A DNA stretch of 64,000 bases from Rhytidiadelphus loreus (taxonomy: Eukaryota; Streptophyta; Bryopsida; Hypnales; Hylocomiaceae). The position numbers were made by a program, and so were the translations under genes. Positions within the stretch are counted from its first letter, which is position 1. Every line of letters begins with the position of its first letter. The notes beneath the pieces were generated by a model, which worked only from the letters and a program-made list of their open reading frames with translations, ran no database searches and was not told where the DNA came from. Below, one piece after another: positions 22,822 to 35,700 of this stretch. The DNA is taken from assembly GCA_947034895.1 (NCBI GenBank), contig OX344761.1, forward strand, positions 69,997,839-70,061,838, given 5' to 3'.

Positions 22822-25464
22822 TATACTGTATACGAATTCGATCTGGCACCGGGTGTGCATTCATAGCAAGAATTTTTTTTTTTAATCTGTGTAACAGATT
22901 TGAAAGGAGTGATCTCGACCCAAATATGTAGAATTGTGAATTGGTTGTGGAGGAGACTGTCTAGTTTTGTGACGTTGTGAGAGCGTTTGGATATTGTTTG
23001 TCGAGCGCTGTTCTTGAACGTTTTAAGTATTGTAAGATTTTGTTCAAGTGGTATATCATCATATTTGTTGAAATAGCAAAAAAAATCAAGAAATTGACCC
23101 TTTTCAGTAGCCTGTTTGGAACCTCGTATTTATACTAATCCTAAGTTTTAGAGCACAAATTCCGTGTTGTGAAACATGCCATGCTTACGAATATGCCTCT
23201 GTATGGATAATACAATTTGATGAAAATTGTTTTGCATAATGACCAGACGACTTGACTCTGTTCTTTGATTGACAAGGTGAAAGAAAACCGTCTTTGACCA
23301 CTCTGTATAATTTGGTGTACATTAATTACATACCGATACCTGTTTTGCTTCAAATAATCATTTGAGTTAAAAGGGTGTGTTTGAGAGTGCCAAAATTGTG
23401 ACGTTCAGCTGCGCAGAACTTGAAAACTGGGACGCATATAGATTTGAGATTTAGTTGATAACTGAAATTGCACCAATTTCTCTGAAAGCTGCTACATTCA
23501 ACAAACATGAGGTTTCATCAATTGGAACAAGCAGTTACTCTACGAGAGGCTCTGCTCTTGTAGCTTTCGCTAGCTTGTTGAGGAATGCCAACCTATTCAA
23601 GCATAATAAAACATTCCTTGTACATGAACTTTTGTTAATGCAAAGCCTCACCACCAATAAAGATTGTTGTTTTCATTACTCTTTTTGACACAATATTTCA
23701 ACACTAGAGTATCAAAATAACATCTTTCTTTTGGTCACCTTAATGTATAAAAAAAATAGTCAGAACAGATATGTTGGAAACATGAATTTGGTGCAATCAA
23801 AACTGAAGCATGTATCTAAAGTGAAGCCAAATTTGTTAAAATAGTAAAATTCAGAGTCCCAAAAGTCAGTCGTCCAAGTGGCCACAGCCCTAAAATTATT
23901 CACATGTCTAAATCTGAGGTTCAGTTGGCCAATTCAAGGATTTAGTTGAGCAAGGCAAAACTGCTCCATTGCTCCAGTTTCAGTTGGGTGACTCATTGCT
24001 ATGGCAGTTCCTTCTTGTAAGCCTTACCACGGATGCCAATTTAGTGAAATTCCACCAGTGTAATCAATTATGATCACTGCAGGGATGGTTTTCCAATTTG
24101 GGGGAAAACCAAAATACATCTTGACAAAGACTAGCATGAAGTTTCAAATGTCAGCTGCTAGCAAGAAGTATACCTTCTACCCACTCGAATTGACTGCAGC
24201 AGGGTCCTTCAATCTTGCCCCTCCACACAAGTCTTGTTGCACTTGATGTGTTTGCTTTGAAGCTGGAACTTTCCTATCATGACATTTGCTATGTACAATT
24301 CAACCACTTTCTTGCATCTGATTCATGGACTTTGTCTGATAAAGATGGTTGTATTCATTAAAATGGCATGTTTAGAGCTTCAAAAGTGTCACATTAATGT
24401 GTACAGAACTTAAAGAAAACCAAGAAAACTGGCATAGATTTAAGATTCCAGCCATAGATGACTGGAAACTGTCAAGCTTTTGAAATTTTGCCATTGTAAT
24501 TAACATGAGGCCACAGTCTGTTGCAGGAAGATAAGATAATGTGATCAACTTCTGTTTCCAGGACACCAAATTTAATGGAACAAGTGCACATACAGAAACA
24601 CAGATGTGTTGATTCCGTGTATTCATGATGTGTTGCTAGGCTAATACTTGCATGAGAATTAGACCATCATATTTGACTCACTAACTTAACCATGTTTCCA
24701 TCCTTATTAAAACACACTCCAATAATCACTACACTAGCTGAGGAAAATGACCTCTCAAAGACCCATAACTAGTCTAATTCATCACTTGCCAGGGTATCCT
24801 GGTGAATCAATTTTTTTCTATAATTCTGCATATTCCATGTTTCCACACTAACTTAATTAATGTATTGTTGTTTCAACTTGTCAAGACCTGCTTTGTGAAG
24901 CGAGACTTGACCAAGTGAAGCCACAATCTTCCTCTTGTTGTCACAAATACACTTTTAATTGAGTCAATCCATACCACGGGAAGATGTTGTCAAACACCAA
25001 AAAGAGCACAAAGATGTTTTCAAATGGAAAAAGATCACGAAGATGTTGTCAAACCAAAAAAGTCAGAGCCTCCAGATGTTGGATCAAGTGGCTTTCATAA
25101 CTTACATTAAGTTAAGGCCAAGGACTTTGGTGGAATGTGGTTCAATCAGAATGAAGGTTTGCTACTTTTTTTCATTTCTTGACTCAAATGACATCAGAAC
25201 ATCGCCTGTGTCTTGACCACATTAAACTTAAAGCTTATCAGATACTGACTAGGTTGCCATGGATGATATTTTTTTTATTTAGACTCAGTCCTGCAACAAG
25301 GCGGCTCATGATGAGTGAGCTGCCATTCCCAGAAATACAGTTATTATAATCAACACTCCAACACCAAACCTTCAACAATTTATTGATAAATAAATAAAAA
25401 GCACTGAATGGAAAAAAAAAAATTAATAAGTTTGCGCCGTACTGGCTGGCTTCTCTGCAGCAAA
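22822..25464. other. Intergenic, dispersed-repeat rich
   Basis: The first 200-300 bp may be the 3' UTR of the small ORF. 23370-24650 holds at least two degenerate copies of a repeat with the theme 'GAG-x-TTCAAAA-TGTGACA ... AGATTTAAGATT', also found at 42780-45250 and 47320-47480. No conserved protein is seen; the ORFs at 23455-23688 and 24959-25216 have no recognisable family. Confidence 0.45.
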
Positions 25465-25500
25465 CAGTCAGTCAGTCAGTCAGTCAGTCAGTCAGTCAGT
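25465..25500. repeat. (CAGT)9 microsatellite
   Basis: Nine uninterrupted CAGT units. Confidence 0.95.
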
Positions 25501-25699
25501 GTGTTGGAACTTCTTCAAACAACAAGTCGACAAGTGGAATAGTAAGCTCAAGTTATTGTGTCCATGCAGCTGCGGTTAGACGCCCATTCCCAACCGACAA
25601 CATTATTAATGGAAAGTAGTATTTATTATTTTACCCATATTTTATGTGTTTGTGTTGGTTCTCCCAACAAACACACAACCTGAGTTAGGTGTACAAGTT

Positions 25700-25808
25700 C
25701 TACACAAAATAGTGAAATTAGGTTGCCCCATACTAATTTCTCATATCTAACACTTTCAGACATGGTCAACTATAGTCTGGGGCAACCTAATTTCACTATT
25801 TTGTGTAG
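25700..25808. repeat. Perfect 31-bp inverted repeat, 47-bp loop
   Basis: The left arm 25700-25730 (CTACACAAAATAGTGAAATT onward) is exactly complementary to 25778-25808. The total of 109 bp would fold as a stem-loop. It is either a miniature transposon (ends CTACACAAAATAG) or a small-RNA hairpin. No clear target duplication was found. Confidence 0.8.
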
Positions 25809-28276
25809 ATAAGCTCGGCATGACATAACATTCATGGCATGGCCACTGCCTTTCCTTTCCTTCATGCACCTTGTTCATCACAATGAGCCTCCACCTGTCC
25901 ACTTAGCTACTAATGAAGTACTGTTGGGAGTGGAATAACTTATAATTAAGTTATTCCACACCTTCTAAGTTACTGTAGGAGGCAAGGCAAGGCAGCAAGT
26001 AGCGAATGTTATGAAGAACCAACTTACGAGTAGTCACAACAAGCATGCGATATCAACATCACAAACTGGTCGGGTCTGTTCACGTGGTCCGTGTTGCGGT
26101 TGTCTTGATTCTCTTCCTCAAAGCCCACTTGTGGCTTGTGGGCTTGTATTTTGCCCACTTGCAATGAAATCCCATTTCATTTATTAAAAGAAAATTGGGA
26201 AAAAAAAATGGAAAGAAAAAGAAAAAGAAAAAGTCACAAACTGGCATCAAGGTGGCAAGTAAGAAGAAATAAAATACATACCTGCCAGCCCCCAGGTGTC
26301 AGGAACCAAATTTTTCAACACATTCAATTGAAGAGAGGTTGTCGTTGCAGAAAGTCAATCATAATCTCTTCTCTTTTTCTTTTTTTTTGACACAAATAAA
26401 GGGAAACCTTTACTGCACGGGGAAAAGGAAATCATAATCTCTTCTCAAAGCCATGGGGGGCAAGGAATCAATGTTTGTAGTCTTCAAGGCTATCTGCTCC
26501 CAGGGATAAGGTAAGGTAGTCTGTTCTTAAAGCGAACATTTAAGAGCTGATTGTCTTTTCGGGGAAGCTATAAACTCCTTCAAATAAATTTTCAATAAAT
26601 TTTTGCAGGAAGAGAAATGGAATTAAGGTAGAACCACCCTGTCACCCACCACAACCTCATCAGCAAATCAATAGTGAGTGTCTTAAATTCAGGAGAAGCG
26701 GGACTAATTTCCAAACATGAGTTCTTGATTTCCTACTAAGGTAGTATGTTGTTAAATGGCACCTGATCTTAAAGCGCCATCTAGAAGGTTTGTACATTTC
26801 GAATTTCAGTTATGTACCTATTTGGATGGAGCGCTTTCAGAAATGAACTTTGACCCTTAATAACTTTTGCATACAATATCCAAATGTGGCGTTCTTTGGT
26901 GCGTTGGAACCTCCTTTCACTTGCCAACATGAATATGTGAAAATTTGACCAATTTCATAATAGCAACTAGGCTCAGTAGTAAAAAGTGACGGTTATGGGT
27001 GTACCCGCCTTATCAATTCTTCCATTCTTTTCATGACACATCTGTTTGGTTTGGAGTGTCAAAGTGAACAAGAAGTAGTCTCTGAAATGAGCGGTTTTGG
27101 AATAGTCTACACATTGAACATGGATCCAGACGAACTTTTGCCTTCCAAAATTCATAGTAATTTCAGTTCAAGCAAAAAAATTACAAAATTTTGGCAATCC
27201 CCCTCATTTCTATCTTTGCACCTATGGAAATATTTTCTTCGCCTTACTACACTCCACATCATGTCCCCAATTGCTTATTTGGTCACTTATGGCTGCTTTT
27301 ACTATAGCATCTAACCCAAGTGGTTTCATATTTTTTGGACCTTCGTAGAATTGGTTACAATTTTTTGAAGTTGAAACGCAAGGGTCACTAAAAGCGACCA
27401 TCTCCTGAAATGTACATTGTGAGTTCATTGAAGAAATAAAAACATACTCCTACATTATGATTGCTTTTGGAGCATGGGCACTTTTAGAGCAAAATGCCTT
27501 AAGGGAAAGTACCCTACAATAGATAGAATGACTAGGTTGCCATGTTGGCATTGTTGAACTTTAAAAAAAAATTCAAATGAAGACAAATGTGAGAAATGAG
27601 GAGAGTAATTGAAATTTTATCTTTTGGACAAAGTATGAATTTGTTACGATTTTTTTTTTTAATTTTCCCAATTGGTTCAAAAGAGTCTCAAAAGAGACTA
27701 CCCCAAAACCAACAAAAAGGATATCCATAATACCGTTCATTTTACTCACCAACAGTTGTCACAATATTTCCTAACATCATGGTCACAACATGAAGGGTCT
27801 AAGAAAGTCACTTCCTACGATGCATTTACACTCAAAAGGTGGTAGTTCCTATTGTAGTCACTAATCACTCCATCACCATCTAGCACATTTATTGTAGCCA
27901 CTAACTCAACGCAATGTAGCCATTGAACATATAATTGTATACAAATACATTATCTTTACATTGCAGAAATGGCCTCCTATTGCAAGCCAACTCTCACAAA
28001 GTCCAATTATGATTCCAATTCTATAATCTAGATTTGAAATGCAAGAATTAAATCTTTGTATTGCTCTCAATGCAATTTAACAACCCTTCATTAGGATATT
28101 CCCTAATGTGAAGCCCTAACCCTAGTATGCATGCTCATGCCTAATGCTTGCTATGTTTTGGATTGGTTCAAACCTTCAAAGAGATTAATTCCATTCATGT
28201 TTTATGGTTGGTGTACATTAAAAAAAATTCGTTTAACGTCCCACGAGTAACTTCCAAAAGACACTATAAGTCACAC
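25809..28276. other. Intergenic, dispersed repeats
   Basis: No supported gene. 26170-26235 is purine-rich (GAAAAA repeats). 26520-26640, 26740-26800 and 27300-27430 belong to a repeat family recurring at 32500-32800, 33060-33440 (partly inverted) and 60640-60860, with shared strings such as GCGAACATTTAAGAGCTG and GGAATTGGCATCTAA. 27050-27230 matches 6840-7040. Confidence 0.45.
26357..26446 (-). mobile_element. Micro-retroposed insert with 17-bp target duplication
   Basis: The 17-bp string AATCATAATCTCTTCTC occurs at 26357-26373 and again at 26430-26446. The 56 bp between them, read on the minus strand, end in TTTGTGTC followed by nine A, one G and five A. A long direct repeat plus an A-rich tail is the signature of LINE-driven (target-primed) insertion, here of a very short 5'-truncated fragment. 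Confidence 0.65.
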
Positions 28277-29208
28277 TTAACCCCTAAAGTCCCATTGTCC
28301 CCTCGGGGGACAATCTGGAATTTGGGCAGCTTCCTATGGGCTGAAATTGTACCCTAATTTTTTGAAACTTTTTTTGAAGATAGAAAAGTTGATAAGCTTT
28401 GTGGGAATATAATTTTTATTTCAATCGGTGCCCAGAAGCAAAAGTTATACCACAAAAAGCCTAGAGCTAAACTCGGCGGGTAGCACAAAAAATATTGCAA
28501 AAATTCAAAAAAAAATTCAATTTTTTTTTTCTCAAACATTTTGTTTTTGTCTACATCTGAAGCTTTGATTCATTCCATTTTGATTAGTGAATGATGTGAA
28601 AGTTATGAGCAATCTTATTTTTTGGGCAATCTAAGCATCTTTTTGAAAAAATAACTTATAGGATTCATTTCAAAATGCAGTTTTAAAAAATAAAAAAATA
28701 AAATAAATTTAAAGGTTAAGTTTGCTTGCTAGAACAATCTCACTGTTGGGATTATTGTATTTCAATCCCATCTAAGCGCTATTAACAATTTAGTTTTTCT
28801 TTCAATCGTGGACCTACATCTACTTGACAATTTTTTGAAGTATGAAAAGGAAGTTGTTATTTTTTGAAACTTTTTTCCTAGACTCCCAACTCAATTCTTC
28901 AACACAATAAATTTTAAATTCAAATTCTATAGTGCACATTTTTTCCACAAATAGAGATCAAAGTCATCTAAAATTGCAGTCTAGTGTTAAAAAAACTTGT
29001 TTTTTCAACTTTGAATGCTCATATCTCTCAATCTGTATGGTCAAACTTCATGAATTTTTTACCATATAATCTCAAACAAGTAAAGTTTAAAATCCTACGG
29101 TTCAATTCAAAAAAAAGTATTTATTTTGTTTTTTTGGACAAACGCAGTAGAAACGGCAGTTTTGAGTGGTTTTTGATAGAAAAATGGCCTTGGGACTTTA
29201 GGGGTTAA
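28277..29208 (+). mobile_element. TTAA-flanked TIR element, copy B
   Basis: It starts TTAACCCCTAAAGTCCCA and ends with the exact reverse complement, giving an 18-bp perfect terminal inverted repeat including TTAA. At 932 bp it has only short ORFs and no DDE transposase is visible, so it is non-autonomous. It is the best-preserved copy here and is homologous in reverse to 4691-5556. If TTAA is the target duplication, the element proper is CCCCTAAAG...CTTTAGGGG, consistent with a piggyBac-like end (TTAA target, termini starting with C-runs). Confidence 0.7.
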
Positions 29209-32076
29209 ATTACATATCTTTATTCAAAAGGAAGTGGTTCAAAATTTCACATTAGGGACAAATTTCATATTATATCAAATGGACAAAAAATAGTCTTCTC
29301 CTATGTACAAGAATTGGAAGCTACATGTATTTGCTTTGACTACCTATAATGTATATTTTGTTCTCAAAAACGAGTTGACCAAAATACATGTCGTACATTT
29401 TTTGATTTGCCTTTCTATTACAAATACAATTTTGTGAATCTAATAAGTCAAATTGTGTGCAACAAGAAAAATGCCATATTTAACTACTTTTGGACTTTGA
29501 AGGGAATTTTGGACTTTATCCATTGGGGGATCTCCCGATGTCATAGATATCTAAAATCTAAACCTGTTGTACATTTGTCAAACCACCTAGTCCAAAATCT
29601 ATATCATTTCTAGATTCATAAAATCTATAGAAGTTAAAGTCTACAATTGTCTTAGATGTCCCTTTACCAATTTTGGACTTTGCAAAGTCCAAAAGTAGTT
29701 AAATATGGCATAAAAGGGACAACAATGGGTTATAGTCTCTCTTATCTTCTTTTATCATCTCCTTTTGTTTGAACCTAATAAAATATTGGTTATTGTCATC
29801 TAGTGTTGTTGGACTATAGGAGAAAACCTTCAAACATTTGCACACACAATAATTTATTTAACAATAAGAAAAATAATAACTCAAAATACAACCTAGAATC
29901 ATTTATCCTTATCTTTGAGAGACCTTTGGTCATTTTTGGCTTAACATGAATTTCCTCCAACCTAAGGTAAAACAGTCCATCACATGCAAAAGGCCCATCA
30001 TAGACATCTAGTGAATGACCCATTAAAGTCTTGCATCAAACCATAACAAACTTTTTCAATAACTGAGATGTTTGAAGTTTTAAAAAAAGAAGTTATTGTG
30101 CTATGCCCAAACGAGGTCTGAAATTCTACTTCAAACATAATTCCTATGTTTTGACAATGAGTTGTCAAGCTCTCATCTTCAAATTATCCCATACCCTTTG
30201 AGGATTCATGATGGAAAATGGATTGCATTATAAAAATGGCATCTCTACACATTATTCCCACAAATGTTAGCAAAGCAGTCCCTTCACCTTGCCTTTATAT
30301 CTTTTTTTGATGACAAACGGTCAAATGACATTGGTATTTGACTCAATGGATTAATTCTTTGGATTCTTGGTAAACCATCTTTACATTTATTTGTCAATTC
30401 AATGTTTGTCTGATCCAAGAATTAGCAAAAAAATGGGGCATACCATAAATGTTTTGCCACTATCCTGGTATTGAAGTTGTCTTTAATTCTCTATGAATTG
30501 TGGATGAATTTTGTGGATTGGAGGACTCTAGAGAAGAAGAGGCACATGACATTCAATAGCCTTAGGTGGGCTATTTGTAGACATGTTACCTTACTGTAGA
30601 GCGAATGCAATGACAATGCATGCTACTGAATGTTATGAGCCTCTGTGAAGGCTACAGACTGTTACCAATGTTGGAGATGTTCATTGGAGCATATTTTTTT
30701 GGGTGATATAACGTACATGCAATGGAAAAAATGTGGATGGATTGATCGCAACAATGATGAAATTGTCTTCAATGGATGAGTTGATTATAGTAATGATGAG
30801 GTTTGGTTGTCTTTCAATGGATGCCCTTTCCGGCGAGTCCACCACGGACTAACTTCAGCAGTTAGCAATTCATGATTGGCCATGGGAATTGACAAGCCTA
30901 CACAACTCCAATGCGGAGGACATTGTTATTATTATACGCTTCATTTAACCCTAGAACATCTGGATCCATCTCCAAAATTGGCTACTTGGGAAAAATCATT
31001 ATAAAGTATTATTTGGAAGAATATTTTGGACTTGATATACAAATAAAAGTTGTAGATTATGAATTTTAGATTCCATCTGTGTGGTTAGATTCACCTATGC
31101 TACCATCGATATCTTTTTATAAATTTTGAAAAAAAAAATTCAGAATATCTTCTAAATTCAATTACAAGCAAACTATTATCATTTTTTGAGTAAAACTTGT
31201 TGGAATGGATTCCAAATGAGGTTCTCTTCATATGGTGATTTTTTGAAATTTTTGTGTTCTTAAAGTCTATGACCTCAGTTTTGCAAACCCAGTTTTGAAC
31301 TAAAATCAATGCAATTTTTGGCTTGATAAACTTTCACATTTATAATTTTAGAAAAATAATGAACTCTAGTAACACAAAATCCAACCATTAGATAGGACAA
31401 AAACTTGATGAAGTATCACCACAAATTAGATGACTTTCATCCAAACTGTAATGAGAAAGAAAACTAAATTTCAGTCTGTACATCGTCCAAAAAATGGATG
31501 TCGAAGCGCTCCAGGGTTAAGTTATGCACTCACTGCTGGGAAACTGACCCACAACTCCACCTGCAGTTGGATGATGGCAGGGTATAGAAATAATAACTTA
31601 AAAGTCTAGAAAAAGTCCCTCGGATAACTTATGCCAGCCAGCCTTATCTTTCTTTCTTTTTCTTTTTCTTTTTTCTTCTGTTTTACAATGTCAAACTGTT
31701 GCAACATATCAAACTGTTGCAACATAAGTACTACCTCTGACCAGGTCCGATTGAATATCATTTCTTTTCACCCACCACTACTTGCCAGAATGAACACAGA
31801 AGTACCCTTACTGCACGTGCAATGAAATTATGTTACATTTGTTTAAAATTTAAAAAAATTTAAAATTTAAAAAAAAATTAAATTTTTAAATTTTTAAATT
31901 TTTAAAAATACCTTATGTGGATTAGTCATGGTTTGTTGATAAGTCCCAAGGTAGGGTCCTGGCTTAGCATGTGCGGCATGAATATCAATTGACAATGTCC
32001 CCCATCTGGTCGGATCCCATGGCACAAGCAACCTCATAGTTAAGGGGAAAATTAAGATTAAAATTTTTAAAAACAG
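29209..32076. other. Intergenic, no supported gene
   Basis: 29472-29710 is a separate inverted repeat. 30090-30260 matches 53570-53770 in reverse. 31645-31680 is a CTTT-rich tract. 31840-31910 is an A/T-only tract similar in kind to 10500-10625. ORFs are short and unrecognised. Confidence 0.45.
29472..29710. repeat. 28-bp perfect inverted repeat bounding 239 bp
   Basis: 29472-29499 (TGCCATATTTAACTACTTTT onward) is exactly complementary to 29683-29710. It has A-runs on both outer sides. It may be a terminal-inverted-repeat miniature element; the superfamily is unclear. Confidence 0.7.
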
Positions 32077-32415
32077 CTCGACCAAACATTCAATCCCGCC
32101 CAGGATGTTCCAAGTAAATAGGGCGACCCTTTTTCACGGCGACTTTTCAACATAGAGCTCTAGCAGAACTCCCCACTCCCCACTCCTTGATTGTGAATTT
32201 GTTGATTGATGGATGGATTGAAGTCAACCTTGTAGATAGGGAGAGACAAAAAAAATTAAAAAAAAATCTCGACCGAATATTAAACCCCGCCCGGAATGTT
32301 CCGAGTAAATCGGGTGACCCTTTTTCATGGTGGGTTCATTTGTGACTTTTCAATGTAGAGCTCCATCTGAGCTCCCTCCTTGAATTTGTTGATTGATGGA
32401 TTGAAGTCAACAAAG
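32077..32415. repeat. Two direct repeats, period about 191 bp
   Basis: A block starting CTCGACC at 32077 recurs at 32268. Shared strings include GATGTTCC/GAATGTTCC-AGTAAAT, GACCCTTTTTCA, GACTTTTCAA-TAGAGCTC and TTGTTGATTGATGGAT. The copies differ by point changes and indels. Confidence 0.75.
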
Positions 32416-32681
32416 TGACCAGTAACAACGTAGTCCTGTATCATTTTTGGTGTTTGGAATGAGTGACATGGAGTCGGTTTGCGTTAAAGATAACAGGTCC
32501 ATAAATCGAACATTTAAGAGCTGGAACTGATTTTGGGGGAGGTGAAACTTCTTGAAAAATATTTTTCAGTAAATTATCCTTGAAAGACAAGTGGAATTGG
32601 CATCTAACCCATTGGCAAGTTGTTTCATATGTTTTGGAGCTTTCTGGAATTAGTTATGAATTTTTGAAGTTCATATGTAGT

Positions 32682-32796
32682 GGGCTCTAAAATCGCCCAC
32701 CTCCTTAAATGTACACTATTTGTACATTGTTGATACCATGAAAAAGAAACATGTACAAATAGTATACATTTCAGGAAGTGGGCAATTTTAGAGCCC
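32682..32796. repeat. Near-perfect hairpin, 44-bp arms, 27-bp loop
   Basis: 32682-32725 pairs with 32753-32796 with four mismatched positions by my count. The 115-nt fold is in the size range of a plant small-RNA precursor or a degraded miniature transposon. It sits inside the 'GGAATTGGCATCTAA' dispersed repeat; related but single-armed sequence occurs at 27380-27415. Confidence 0.7.
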
Positions 32797-35700
32797 GAGC
32801 ACTTTATAAAGTAAGTATGCCTACAAGCGCACAAATGAGCAATTCAACATGGTTCTTGTTATTATATTGAATTTTATTTTGTGGCGTCTTGTTGGTAGTC
32901 CAAAGGGGATTCTAGATTCTTTTAGAAAACCTTTTTTGGACACCATATGAATAAACTATGAATTTTCAAAATATTAAACATAGGATTTAGGGTAACCAAC
33001 TATAGACTCTCATGAATAGTGGAAGTACATTTTAGACAATAATCTAGACTGTGAGTGCGATTTTAGAAGGCGATTGAAATTAAGGTAGTATGCTCTAAAT
33101 GCGTCCATCTTCTTCAAATGGACCCTATTATTAGTTGGAGAATGGCACTTTAGCAATTGATTGAATTGAAGAAAAAATATTTTCCTATTGCAAGAGCCAA
33201 TCATTGTCTTTGATTTCCTCACATTTCTTTACAAGTTGCAAGAGGGAGACTTACCTATGTCCCAAATCTTTGAAAATTTATAAGTATTTCAAAAATGCTT
33301 AGAAAAATACAAAAACACTTGTGTTAGGTTCCACATGTATTTCTCTTCCTCTGAAAAATGATCGAAAAATATTTCTGTACATGAAAACCTATGAAAAAGG
33401 CAAAACAGCCCTTAAATGTTCGCTTTCAGAGCATACTACCTTTTTAGGTGCAGTTTCCATAGCGGTATTGTGATATCAAGTTACACAAAAATCCCACTTG
33501 ATTCGCATGGAGTTCCCTATGATGTGGTGACTCACATAAGTTAAGTTGCATTGATTAAATGAGAGTCCTACTTACACACTCTAACTTACTCGAGTTAAGT
33601 TACATTAAATTTAGTGCAGTTGAGTGTCAGTTGGATGCATATTCTGAGAATTAGTTGCAACAAAAATAAACTAACTTTAAGCTTACATGATCCAGTTGTT
33701 GGAGGGGGAGCCGTGAGAGCACGGAAATTGTTATGATCTTGTAAACAAGAATGGTGCCACCACCGAGGTTCTTTCCACTCTAACCAAACCCTAACCATGT
33801 TGTGCAATGTGAATGCGGTTGTAGATAGGATTTGGAAACTTGGATTGAGAAACTAAAGAATCAATGTCGTAGTCTCTGTCCTTTCGACAGAGCCAATAAA
33901 ATATAGATCATTTTGTCATCTAGTTGTTGGAGTGTTGAAGATTGTTGTGTTCTTGTGAACGTACAATTGCAAGAGGGTTTGCTTGGGTTTTCGAGTAAGG
34001 TCCTATTCAAAGGTCTACATGTACAAGGGCGGCGGATCCAAAATGGACCCAGTCTCAATTTGGAAAACCTTATTAATAGTAAACCCAATTTGTCATGTTG
34101 CACCTTTCTTCAAGGAAATTGTATTCGTGTGCATTAAGCTCGAAGAGGGCACTATATATGAATTGAAGGATTCATGTTTGAATGAAGGATATTTTAAAGT
34201 GGGGTATGAAACAATAGGCATATTCTAAGAGTATTTCATAAAATTGAACATTAGAAAAGTGTTTTAGGAATATTTTGAATATAAGATTTCCAAGGGTTGT
34301 GTTGGAATTACTTGTCTATCTAAGTGGTTGATGTTTTTAGAGTTCTTGAATTAAAAAGACCCAATCTTTGCTTTCACATGGTTTTTAGTATATTTGAACA
34401 TTCACCTACTGGAGGCAATAGGTCAACTCAATGTAGAATTGGGCATGTTTCTCCATTGCACATATGCATGGTTTGTCCATTTTCTATCTTTTGCAACCTC
34501 GATCATGTCAAGGACCTCTACATTTTAATATAATTACTGTCAATTATATATCATCTTGCACTTTGATATAGTCATCACATTGTCAAAGATGGAATTTGGA
34601 TGTAATTAACATCCATATAAATACTTTATAAACTTGAAAGTAGGCACAAAATCAATTTGATTGATTTGACCATGTTGTTCTATATTTGCATAAGTGCACC
34701 ACTTTTTAGTCTTCTACATGTCACTTCTATCATCTTAAGACTTCTACATTTCATATAGTGACACTCAAACATCTTTACTTTGAACCTCTCTTGAATGACA
34801 TTCTATGTATTTTGTTTGTTTGGTAAATTATCATTGACTAATCTTCTACTTGTAACTTCATTCATCTCAAGTCTTCTACATTTAATATAGTGATACTCAA
34901 ACATCTTTACTTTGAACCTCTCTTCAATGACATTTTGGAATATTTTGCATGTTTGGCAAATTGTCATTGATTGGTACACTTGTCTTATATTCAAACTATT
35001 TGACCCTCAGTATGACTATCTTTCAAGTAATTAGATTAAAAGATTAGGTTAGAGGAACTACAACTTTTGAGAATGTTTAAGAATATTCTACAAATATTCT
35101 TTTAAAATGTTCCAACTTATTTATATATTTCTTACATACCATCCTATTATACTTCTTTCAGTTGTGTTAAGACTTCTACACTTTTATATAGTTACTTCCA
35201 AATGTCATCTTATACTTTAATATTTTCATTACACTATTAAAGGCAGTGTTTGGATATAAATAGACAACTTATATAAACTTCAAGATAAGTAATCCATGTT
35301 GATTCCATCTTGTTCCATTTTTGTACATATACCCCCTTTTTTGTTTATTGTTTGTTACCTCAATAATGTCAAGACCTCTACACTTTGATATAACTACCAT
35401 ATGTCATATAGTACTACTCTCTTCAAACAAAATGATGTGGAATATTTCATATTGTTCCATCCTTTTGATGCTATGATGTGAATTATTCCACACCTATCAG
35501 TAGCTAAAAGGATATGTGTCAAAAAGTGTCAAAAAATTGAATAGCAATCAACTAGGTTACAAGTGCACATTGAAAGTCAATAGTAAAATCAATTTCAATG
35601 CTTTAAAATGATACTTTATAAAAACACCATTCAATTCATTAAGGACAATGTATTCTACAACTACTTCAATTTGCTTCAAAAGCCATTCATTATTTGTGTC

